NCBI GenBank assembly: GCA_036345935.2
Contig: JADWOT020000006.1
Location: 11,816,519-11,880,518 of the forward strand
Reading direction: 5' to 3'
DNA from: Taenia hydatigena
Taxonomy: Eukaryota; Platyhelminthes; Cestoda; Cyclophyllidea; Taeniidae
Length of the DNA stretch: 64,000 nucleotides
Every line of letters starts with the position of its first letter. Position 1 is the stretch's first letter. The notes below the pieces were generated by a model, which ran no database searches, was not told the DNA's origin, and worked only from the letters and a program-made list of their open reading frames with translations. The position numbers and the translations under genes are program-made. This document shows positions 10,531 through 21,626 of this stretch, one piece after another.

Positions 10531-13400
10531 GACTCCAGAGCATTTTGTAGTCTATGGACTTCCTTTCTTTAAACAGGTTTTCTAAATTTTGGGGAACTTC
10601 GCATGCAATTTTCATGATTTCGCACACATTTGACTGCCACAGAGAGGTTCTCAGTGCGTAGGTTAGTATAAATGTGCTTAAAACTACAGTAAATAATTTC
10701 GATACTACTTTTTTTGCTATGAGTTAATTAAAAATAAAACTTTGTTGAAATTTGCACAGTGCAGAAAATTCAAGTTTCCTCTAATATAAAGGAAAAGCTC
10801 GACATACAGCTCAGCACAACTTATGAAGTCGGTAAGGCTTTGGAACAGTAGCACACACGTTTCTGCCAATGCAAAACGCTGATGATATCCAAACCCAGTT
10901 TAAATTGAGTTCAGATCTAACGCAGCAGCTTTTACCGAGATTCGCAGCATCGTATAAGGAGGGACTATCAATGTGTCAATCAACCATGCGTCACGTTTAT
11001 AAAGAAATGCAATTCACTCGATAACAAATCTCAATAACGTTTAATATGACTAATGAAACGGTTTATATGTCTCAACATCCACTCAAGGGGGATGGGGGAT
11101 CGTGGAGGATAAGCAAGCGGGTCCCGCCTTCATGCATTGGCAGATAGCGATGAGCTTCGAAGACTAGAAATCCACCCATCGCTTCCTTCACCCTATAAGA
11201 TTGCCTCTTTAGGCTAGGAGTGCTTGTTGGCTGAATTACCATCCGAATCGGCCTTCCTGTTCCAGCATTGAGAGAACCAACATTTCATTGATTATGTCCC
11301 AGCGATCCACTTGCCGTCCATATCACAATTCCACGACTCCACGTCATTCCCAGAAGCCACTGCTCTCTGGGTGTGATAGACTGCGAATCTATTGCTGAAG
11401 GTTAAGCCACTGCGGCTTGGGTTTACCCGCTCGATGCACTACAGCTAGAGTGCGTAGAAGATCTCTTCGTTGATGAAATCTGGAGCCGATTAATCAGTAG
11501 TAAGAAAGCCCGATTCATGTAGATCAACCTCATATCTCCGAGTGATAATCACTTGTTGATGTCTGAAATGAAAATTTAGGCAATAAATGGAAGACCGAAA
11601 ATGTAGTGGACAGGTGGAACAACATTTGAGGCCAAAACATTTAATAAGAGACCAACGTTGGTACGACACTTCTACGCGGACAATGCATGATACAAAAGAT
11701 TGTAATGTAAAAGCAGGTGTGATAAATCCATTAGAGATGGAGTCTCATCATTTTGAAAAATCTGATTCGTAAAATGACATCATAATCGCCGCAACGATTT
11801 ATTGAGAAGCAGGGTGCAGGGGCAGACACCGTGGAAACCTATTCCGCCCATATAATCTTAAGTTATTTTCATCGGAAGGAAATTTCTTTCCCCTTCAAGG
11901 TTAAAATGCTGCTTACAATTGACTGTGCCAGCAAATCAAGTCAATGAATGGTAACTAGGTTAGTAATGCATATCCGCCTAGTTCCAAATGTCGAGTGGAC
12001 TGGGAATCAACTCATTACAGTCTGTTAAGACGGTCTGACCATATTCACGATTCGTAAACCCCTTTTCAACTGTTTTTTTTTTCTGCATAACACGGATGAA
12101 ACTGCTACAAAAGTACAATGAAAAAAACATCTATGAAGGGCGAACCTGTGCCTCTCCCAAAGTCGAGTCCAAGGAATCCAATTCCTTTTTTTTCTAGTGA
12201 ATGATCTGCATTCCCTTCGACAGAGTTAAATTCAACTATACACTTCAAGAGTGATTAAACTAATGAGTACGAGGCTTCCTTTGTTATTGTGTTTATCTAC
12301 AGGCTTACAGGGATACTTGGGCTCATAATTTAAGCATAACCACACTGCTGGTGTACAGTCCACCGCTTGGACCACCCCAGACATTAGGTACCTAATGGGC
12401 ATCCACACGACCAACTGCCTCAGCAGGTAAAATATTAGAAAGTTGACAATGCTAATCGAGTGAACGATCTCAAAATTATGGAGAGTAGTTACTGGCAAAG
12501 GTAAACCGTTTTAGCCATAGATTTATGGTGTTGTGCCCTTGACATACCTTCGCTACCACTGAAATATGTTCAGTGCTAGTCCATTGCTTCAGTAACCATT
12601 CGCTCGGTAAATCCTTCGGCGTGTAATGAAAGCAAGAATTGATTCACATGAAGTGTGTGAAGATGAAATGGCGAGAAAATGAAGGGTGCAGTTGCACTGC
12701 AATGCTAGCCCTCCGCTACAGTTCAAACCAAATTTATTACTACCATATTGGAACTTTTCTGAGGAAACGAAGGAACATTCTTCGCAAGTCTGTATGGAAC
12801 ACACCTAGATGAAATGAATCAACTAACATTGCTACAAACGCGACCACGTCTGACATCTAATAAATACAAGCCAACTGGAATGTAAGCGATGGTAACAGGT
12901 AAGGGTTGCACCGGAATAATCAATGGTACAGTACCGATCAAGCCATGTGTCAACTTTTTCGAAGATATTAATACAGTTATTGGATGCTCCTAACGTCAAA
13001 CAATAGGATCATCTTTCGATGTCACCCTTCAGGATAGCAGAATAAACCACTTTCTTTGAGACACGAGCGGTAACAATGAGGCCCAAAAAACTGATTAGGG
13101 TCTCCGAGATCATATCCGACCCATCACGTTGCGAATACAGGATGACATACATCAACCCCCAAAAACAGATCAGCAAAACTGCCCATGGGTTCAAGGCTGT
13201 GGTTGAAAAAAGACTGTATAGTACAAAAGGTCAAATTCCTTATACCAAGGGTGAGAGCGGAGTACGCACCTCAACATCAGAAATATTTGTTGAAACCATC
13301 AAGTAGAGGTACAATGTATGGAAAGCCAAGCCACCTTCCGATGACAAACGCGTATGCATCAGTGCCTTAGTTGTGCGAATTCTCAGGAATAAGCCTTCAG
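10531..13400. other. Mostly unexplained spacer with possible minus-strand exons
   Basis: 10531-12200 holds nothing I can support; 11080-11470 is more GC-rich and may be an old repeat. Between about 12990 and 13370 the minus strand has hydrophobic open stretches in more than one frame (WAVLLICFWGLMYVIL; alternatively AYAFVIGRWLGFPYIVPLLD joined to AYSALTLGIRNLTFC), with donor- and acceptor-like sites. Minus 12232-12498 is also hydrophobic. I could not settle one consistent model. Confidence 0.3.
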
Positions 13401-13402
13401 TA

Positions 13403-13419
13403 TTTATTAAAGCTTTATT
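13403..13419 (-). terminator. Two poly(A) signals
   Basis: AATAAA twice on the minus strand (13403-13408 and 13414-13419), within 35 nt after the stop codon of the FAR1-like gene. Confidence 0.6.
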
Positions 13420-13437
13420 TACAGACTTGAAGGACAG

Positions 13438-15429
13438 TTATCTTCGTCGTGTTTGCTCGTAGGATTTTGCTGTACGCTTCTTGACCAAAGTTTGCATATT
13501 CTTATGCCAATTACCAAAAGGCCTTCTACTGTTAAAACGAGTTTATAAGTTCCATGCTATCTTTACCTCTGCCTCCGACAACCTTCCGAGCGTACTGGAA
13601 TTGAGCGCATACTTTTTCGCCTCTTAGTATTCCCACTTAAGTGATTCGTTTCTTCCCAGTCACGATATCCAAACGGGCAATCATAGTCCAAGTAATTCTC
13701 CAGACCTGACGGGCGTGACGACTCATCATATCCGTCACATTCAACTTCTGACGAGTCACAAATACTTCGGCGTTTCCGTTGCATTCTGCGAATATCCGCC
13801 AGACCCATCGATAATCCGAATCGTCCTAAGAACAGACCATTTAGCCGTTCGCAATGAATACCTACTTTTCACACAAACTTGTACGATTTGACGTGGAATT
13901 TTCAAGTTTAGTAGGGTGGACACATATTCAAACCGACGATCGTAATCACCCACAGTAGTAGTCCAATGACCTAGTAGGTCGCCGATAGTCTCATGGTTAT
14001 GCACGACATTAAAATGCCACAATGTGAACCCCTTCCCATCGTACCGGAAGCCGATTCGACAAGGACAATTCGTTCGAACAGACCTGGCCTTTGGGAAATT
14101 AGGAATGTGAAAGAGCAAACTTTGCAAGTAATACTATCGGAGCCCGCACGAACACAGACAAACACAATAGTTTTGAAGAGGATCCTCATCCAAGTTGTGT
14201 CGGATAGTGGAAATCTCAGCCCATGGGAATAAACAAACTCTGAGCCTGTGACCTTAAAAGACACATAAAAGTGGGGAAACTTACCTCGCTAAACCTCTTG
14301 ATGCTACTACAAAGTTCGTCAAAAGAAAGCATTTGTGCATTGCTAAAAATCAACAGATTATTTTCGCCAACAGATGATCCAATGGATTCTAATTCAGTCA
14401 AGAAGGGATTAAAATGATACCTGTTTTAAAGGTGCTCTGTGCCGAGTGGCAATGCGTACTCAATTCGTCACGAAGGGAGTTTTCAAAGCGACCAAGGAGG
14501 AAATTCTCGGTTCGCGCTCTTCGCTTGCATAGCATTTTCATTTCTCTTCCACATACGTGATTATGCTTCATATTGAAAGCCAAAATTTTCATCACATCCT
14601 TGCTACTGACAAATGTTATACTCGCTCGGCAGCCTACAGTAAATTTTGAAAAGCGAGGAAAACCTGTTTTCGCCGTTTTCTTATAGCGACTCTCGTAGAG
14701 AACGCAAACGAGAAGGAGACGCTTATATACCAATTTTGAACTATTTGGATCGTCCTCCTTGAATTTCTGACTATTTCCAGTCACGAAGGATAGACCAGTT
14801 GCCTGTCGGAGGGATGAGCAACGCAAATACTAGAACCTTTTCGAAACTATGCAAAGCTTTCATTGCATCCGAATAAGACTCAAACTCTCTTTGGGAGAAG
14901 TATCTCGAGAACTCGTCGGATAAATCAGCCATTACAGAGTCTAAAACTATGAGGTCATTGCTGAATTCTTACAGTTCTCAGGTAGGAGAGAATGGCTGTG
15001 ATTCATGTTAAACTGGCTTATCCTAAGGTAGTTCTGTTTTTTAGATAGCACGAAATACGATGGGCAGCCAGAAAAACAGCATGCGTATTTCATATAACGA
15101 TAAATGAGTGTTGGCTTTTGAAGGGAATCGGCAGTCAACGGAGTACACCTCACAACTTTATACTTAACATTATTTAACGAATAAAAATCCGGAAGCCTTG
15201 ATTTAAAGTCTTCAAAACTGGAAAACTGCAACGATCGAATGTGTAGGTCAAATGACGGCTGGATATTTTCACCATTTGCTAAAGAAATATCATGTGATGA
15301 ATCTTCGAGATCTCTCTGCATTGGGTTCTCAGTCCCAGTACTCAATAAAGCTCCAAGTAAGCTAAACAAATAAACTGGGCAGAATGCCAAAACATACGAG
15401 GATTTTGAATCCCGATTTGCGAAAACCAT
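13438..15429 (-). CDS. Protein with three FAR1/WRKY-GCM1-like zinc-binding domains (570 aa)
   Basis: Nine exons on minus: 15429-15398, 15361-14973, 14940-14837, 14802-14421, 14388-14285, 14252-14121, 14088-13866, 13825-13567, 13525-13438. The eight introns are 36, 32, 34, 32, 32, 32, 40 and 41 bp, all GT-AG, and every phase agrees, giving exactly 571 codons including the stop. The protein has three related domains near residues 60-135, 157-258 and 325-413. Each ends in the FAR1-type pattern: Cys residues, a short strand, then FN..HxH (FNMNHSHS; GC...FNMKHNH; NCPCRIGF...FNVVHNH). This zinc-binding fold is known from Mutator-like transposases and their domesticated descendants. No transposase DDE or SWIM part is present. 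The C-terminal ~110 residues are basic and charged, suggesting a nuclear DNA-binding protein. It diverges from MORN5 with 346 bp between starts. An upstream exon cannot be excluded (acceptor-like TAGTTAG before the ATG). Confidence 0.75.
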
Positions 15430-15775
15430 CAGTGAGATGGAAGGCGGTGAATGAGCATTCGGGTCTAACTACAAAGGTCAAGATGAAAAATGTTATGAGT
15501 AACGAATTGGTTCTTATTTGAACCTTTCTCATTGTTGCAATTTTGAAAGTATTTATTTGAACGGAACTATACCGGCCCACATGGCCATTTCATTTTTTAC
15601 AGGTTTTTTTTACTCGTTTAATAGTCCTTGATCTCACAATAAATTAATCATTTAGTCGAAAGATAAATACCTTTAAACTTGTCAATCACTGCGGAGAAAT
15701 GCAAAGCATTAGCTAGTCACGCTATGGTTATCAAGGTCGGTTGCCGTGGTATCTTAAACTTGCGTATTTGTGGTA
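15430..15775. promoter_or_regulatory. Shared divergent promoter region
   Basis: 346 bp between the start codons of the FAR1-like gene (minus) and MORN5 (plus). It must hold the 5' ends of both unless there are distant leader exons. No convincing TATA box. It includes the X-box-like site at 15740-15753. Confidence 0.45.
15740..15753 (+). promoter_or_regulatory. X-box-like (RFX) motif
   Basis: GTTGCC-GT-GGTATC fits the RFX X-box pattern (GTHNYY AT RRNAAC) with two mismatches. It lies 22 bp upstream of the MORN5 start codon. RFX factors control ciliary genes, which fits MORN5. Confidence 0.35.
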
Positions 15776-16693
<918 letters not shown>

Positions 16694-16699
16694 ATAAAC

Positions 16700-17525
16700 C
16701 AGAATCGTACCTGGAGTATGTTAAGTTGCTAAATGCTCGAAAGCATTAAATGAAGGTATTACTGGATTGGCTATAGCCGCAAAGTTTATCATAACCTGAC
16801 AGCTTTATCGGGTTAAATGTTGATAGAGTGATACTAATAAAGTATACTAAAAGTTCTGTTCCTTCCCTCAATGAGGCTGGAGCAGATGGATGTCAGTTCA
16901 GCGGGGGCGGTTTTTAGTGTATTTAGCCGACTTTTTATTCGTAATACAAAGTCTGTTGTGGTAAAATTAATGGGAGGTGTCAACCATAAACCTACTGCTC
17001 AAATTACATGCATCGTTCTCTGCTGGAAGTATGCGTAGTTTTATTAAGGTTAAGTAGGAATGTTAGGACTCCGTCTCAATGCGTTTTCAGCCACATTAGA
17101 GAGCGGAACTTCTCTGGTAATTTATCTGGATCATACTTGCCAACCTTCCCGGCTTGTAGTTGTTGCGCTTGAACTGTTTATTAATTTCCTTAACTGTCTC
17201 CTTGGTAATCGCACACAAATTTGCCGCTAAAAGCTAGCTGCAAATAATTTGCAAAACTGGGTTTTGATTATTTTTATTGTTGGATGAGACATCCGTTTGA
17301 TGTTTTGCTTTGGTATAAAGTCCAAGCTTGTGAATTGTCATGTTCTCCGTTATAAATGTTAATGAAGCCTGAGTGTTATCACGAAATAACCGTTATTTGC
17401 GGACAGTAAACAACACAGCAAAGGAGCAATTTTTCGAATCCAATTGTGAGGACATCTTTATACAACTATTAATTTATTTCGCAATTGACTTTGTTATTTT
17501 CTTGTTACAAGCATGAGGTCTAATA
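16700..17525. other. Spacer, no supported gene
   Basis: Between MORN5 and the next candidate gene. A further AATAAA occurs near 16835. No open frames or repeats of note. Confidence 0.5.
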
Positions 17526-18657
17526 ATGTGCACTTTTGTGGATATTTTGTGCTTTCTTTTGTTCTTTTCTCTTAGGGCAATCAATTCGGCCGTTAGTCAT
17601 GCATATCTGTTCCCTACAAATTCGCTTTAAACGAAATCTTACGCATTCCTTTTATGAAGTACTTCTGTTTTGGAGCGAAAGAATTTGGGTTGATGCGGAT
17701 AATACGGATTTTGTAAATGGATTAGCCTATTTGAACAACTAAATTCAGTAATTAAAGTAACTTGGAAACTTGTAGTCGTGAGGAAAGTGTTTTACTAGTT
17801 TTTGGGACCTAGTAAGTGGACCGAAAACACCCGAATTGGTGTCCGTAACCGCGAAAATTGCTTCCGGATGATACGATCAGGCATCCAATTCTTACATGTT
17901 TTGAGTGCAGTAAATTAATTACTTCCTTTTCCAGCGCTGGAACGGTACAGATAATTCGTGCATCACGTGATAAAAATGGGGCACAAAATTGCCTCCGAGG
18001 AACGCTAACATCCGAAATGTAAAACAAATTGCAAGAAATGTGATTCTCAATCAAGATCTGTCAGGTTTTTCGCCAAAGGCCCGTTAGCAAACTTCTTTCT
18101 ATCCCAATACCGATGTCATCGAGGGCCCACACTGCTGCCAATTCGATTTCTCTGCAGCCAACGAATTGGAAAAGGGTCTATTTTTGGTGATAAATGTTCC
18201 TTTGTATGCTCGGGAATTTCGGAAGTCGTTATTAATAACCGAGGGCATGGAGAAGGTTCTTCTGTGTAGATTTCGATTTTACATATCATGTGTTTCCTCA
18301 ACTTTCGTCTAGTCTTTTGCCAAATGGCATCGGTATCCATTAAGAATTGGGTATTTAGAATTCTTGGTAATTTCTTGAGCATCCAGGCGTGGAACAGAGT
18401 TTTCATTGCAGAGGCCGAATTTCAGTTGAAATTGGTTGAGCTCCTATCACGGGGGTAATGATGGAAAAGCCACTGTACACGAAATCAGCATTAGAAGTGA
18501 AGGTAAACCCAGGATTCTAACGCACCGACAGGGGCAGGATGAGCTTACCAATGCTTCTCTAGGGGGTACCGCCAGAACATGCAGGTGCTTGAACAAGACC
18601 CGCTCCCCAGACTTGTCTGCCGAACGCATGTCGAAACGAGCTAATAATGCTGTTTAA
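17526..18657 (+). CDS. Candidate secreted Cys-containing protein (274 aa, eight exons)
   Basis: Model: 17526-17591, 17660-17712, 17758-17786, 17817-17844, 17881-18018, 18056-18255, 18313-18454, 18489-18657. Introns are 68, 45, 30, 36, 37, 57 and 34 bp, all GT-AG with agreeing phases, giving 275 codons including stop. Exon 1 encodes a clear signal peptide (MCTFVDILCFLLFFSLRAINSA). Later exons contain WCPHPILTCFECSKL and a stretch FGDKCSFVCSGI...EVFCQ resembling part of a sushi/CCP domain, which fits an extracellular role. The C-terminus is basic and Ser-rich. Reservation: other frames are open over parts of exons 5-7 and two of the exons are under 30 nt, so details may be wrong. I do not recognise an orthologue. 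Confidence 0.38.
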
Positions 18658-21440
18658 CCCGAATTAAACAGCTGCGCTTTATGTAGAGATTCTCTTCACT
18701 CAAATATGCGATCCTGACCTTCTTTATGCTTTTAACTGTTAATTATCCAAGTAGTAGTCAAAAAGCAACGTTTTCATTGCATAGAGTGCTTTTTTCACGA
18801 TATGTGTTCCCGAGATTTTGAACAGAGAATTCCCATCCACAGGCCTAAATTGACTATGAGATACTCCCAGTACGAAATATTGTCCAGCATTGCCGAAGCG
18901 ATTGGACTCGATCGAGTTGTTCGTTTGTGGTTACTTACCGTTAACTCTTAAAACTATTCTCATATGATTGTGCAATTTTCAAATTTTAAATAGTGGGATC
19001 AAAATAGTGAACCGCTAGTTCGAGATACAGATTGTTGGGTTCATACAGGCGGCGAGTTTATTTTGGGGTTTTCCAGCTCTTCAAATGGCATGAAGATAAC
19101 TGCGAGTTTAGGGCGTGCTATTTTGAGAGTAAACACACGACAACATTTAATGGACACGATGGGGTGTGTTCAGATGAATAAACATTTTGATCGCCAATAA
19201 TCGAGGTAACTCATGACTTCGAGGATTGTTATCTAGGGTAGAACATGCATTCACTAAAATTCCATTCGAAACCTTTTTAATTTTAAATTGTTCTTAATCC
19301 TATCATTATTAATTGTCGTAAGCAACTAGCTGGGAGCTTTAGGTATTCTACTCTCCTGCATGCCTCCCAATTAGTTTTTCTTGATGCATATCATTCACTA
19401 AAATTAAATCTTTGAGTACATGGAAAATGAAATTTGTACTTCTCTGTGCCTCTGTGGGAGTCACCACATTGGAGCACTTTATTCAACTTTCGAATCTCCC
19501 ATCAACACGCTGAAATATCAAAACTGCCCACTTTACAGCACACCTTCTTGAGCACTTTGGGCTTGTATGCAATTTTGTTCGAACACCAAGATTCTCGCAC
19601 AGGTTGTTTGCGTTTGACTATTCCTCTAATTTATCAGGTAAGATTTAGTCGTATTCTACACTATCAAATTTCAATAAACGCAATAAACAATGTTCATCAG
19701 CTTTCACAGCATGTACGTCTCCTTACCACGTCGGAACATGTATTTAGTGTCTGCCGTAATTGGTGTGTCGGATTTGTTCCGTCTTCATTCGCTTCACTTT
19801 TTAACACAATTCAAATGAGAGAATAAGCATGCGTTCAGGCAGTTTACTATTCGTTAGGCACAAATGGAAAAAAAGGCATGCCTTATGGGTGTTGAAGGGA
19901 TGAGATCCAGACTCCACCAGTCATGTATGAGCAAAATAAGGCACCGTTTTAAATATCTGCCTGGTTGGCAGTGCTATTTACTGCTATTTGTGCTAGCTAG
20001 ACTTAATTGAGAGTATTTTAATTTCTGAAATAGATTTATTCCCTGCTATTTATGTGTGCCAAGCAAGTTAAAGAAACGTTGTACATCGATGTTAGCTGAA
20101 ATGACGAATCGGCGCTATTGATGGCGTGTTATACGTAAACTATGTACGATGCTTGGCCACTTCATTCTGTAAAAATGTGCAAAATCATCGTTCAGAAGCG
20201 TTCAGGGGAAATCCAGTTTAATGTCCCATATATGACACTGACCGAGACACAACAACCTCTAGCGATGTTTTAAATGCACCCATTTGTCTCGCTTTATTTT
20301 ACAAATGAAAGCATCCAATTCCATGCGTTCCGGCGAAACTGGCATTAATTCCCTGCAAAACCACCGATCACGCCCTTATTGGCCTTTAGTTCAACATGCG
20401 CTGTTATTATCCATACATTGCCTATAATTCTGAAATAACTGAACAAAAGTACTTTTGAAGAACATTAAGGGAAGGTTAGTCTCGTACACGTAGGTAAACA
20501 TTCAAACATGCGATCACCTGCGCTGAAGTAAATCAAAAGTATACCGGACTTGGAACACTTTACTCCCATAAAAATAAAATGCGACAATATTTTCTTAAGT
20601 TAAGGTTGGTAGTTTTGACATGTATGATTTTCTGTAGGCGACTATAATAGTCTCTTGATATGCTTTTTATGTCATTATAAATAAACCTGTTTGGTGATTC
20701 CAAAGTCGCCCTTTACTCACTACTTTGCGATATCCTTTTAGCATAGTTTCAAATAACCCGGTTTACTCACGTTCATAAATGGTTGCGATCAAATGTAGTA
20801 CAACCTCTACGAGGTAAAATGTCTTGTTCGTATTGACTGATAGTTGACACGGATTAAAACTACAATCGATCCGCAAGATCAAACTCGTATCAATTAGTCT
20901 AGCCAGTGCATCTCCCAAGTTTGGATATTCTCACTTCGACCCTCTTGGGTCCTATATCTCTACATTTATCCAATTAAATGTGAACCGGTTCTTTGATTCT
21001 CGCTTAAAGGTAGACACATGTCTCCTAAAAGCAAAACCTATTATCTACGGAAGGAGCAAAAGGGAGCGTCAACAGATGATTAGTAGGAAACCATTTCACA
21101 TTTAATTTAAAAATTTTGCCTCATTTTATGCTGTTATTCCATAAAAATGAGTGGACACACATGGTACTACTCGGTGAATAAGGAGACATCAGAAGTTAGA
21201 AAAACAATTGACAAGCATGCAATCTATAATCGCAGCAAACCTAGTCCAGTTATATCAATTTGCCAGTTTCGTCGATTCGATCATAATCTGGTTTCTTTAA
21301 TAGGACATCTCAGTACTTCTTAGAACCTTAGTTTTTTGGTCAAGGTGCTCTAATTCCTATTCTTAAACGTTCAAAGTTTGGTAAGAAGTCATCGTCCAGT
21401 ACGAATTCGGTCGAACCACTTGGTCCTGTCATCATTCGTT
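18658..21440. other. Long spacer upstream of prominin
   Basis: Short frames only, the longest plus 19434-19826 (130 codons, not protein-like). A possible exon around 18842-18954 (acceptor CCACAG, ...MRYSQYEILSSIAEAIGLD...) has no partner. No recognised repeats. Confidence 0.4.
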
Positions 21441-21447
21441 CGTTTGC

Positions 21448-21490
21448 TGATTGGCTACTGCGAACAGCCAATCACAGCTCGGCTCATTGG
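21448..21490. promoter_or_regulatory. Inverted pair plus a third CCAAT box
   Basis: A perfect 9-bp inverted repeat TGATTGGCT/AGCCAATCA (21448-21456, 21466-21474) presents two CCAAT boxes head to head. A third (CATTGG, 21485-21490) follows. They lie ~140-180 bp upstream of the prominin start, the usual place for NF-Y sites in animal promoters. No TATA box seen. Confidence 0.45.
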
Positions 21491-21626
21491 CGAGTCAAGT
21501 AACAACGGTAGGGGAGATGTTATTCATAGCTGTTTGTGATACCGTTCACGTTGGCGAATTCTCGACAGATCTGTTTAAGACTGCGATTTGGAATATGCTC
21601 GTGGAATAAATCAGCATTTGCAAACT

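Noticed and set aside
12990..13370. Hydrophobic minus-strand stretches that looked like membrane-protein exons
   Set aside because: Two incompatible frames are both open and no start or full phase-consistent model was found; kept only as a note in the spacer entry.
13971..14264. Apparent frameshift in the third FAR1-like domain
   Set aside because: A 32-bp GT-AG intron (14120-14089) in phase 0 restores the frame, and its length matches neighbouring introns.
19434..19826. 130-codon plus-strand frame
   Set aside because: No splice partners, motifs or protein-like pattern.
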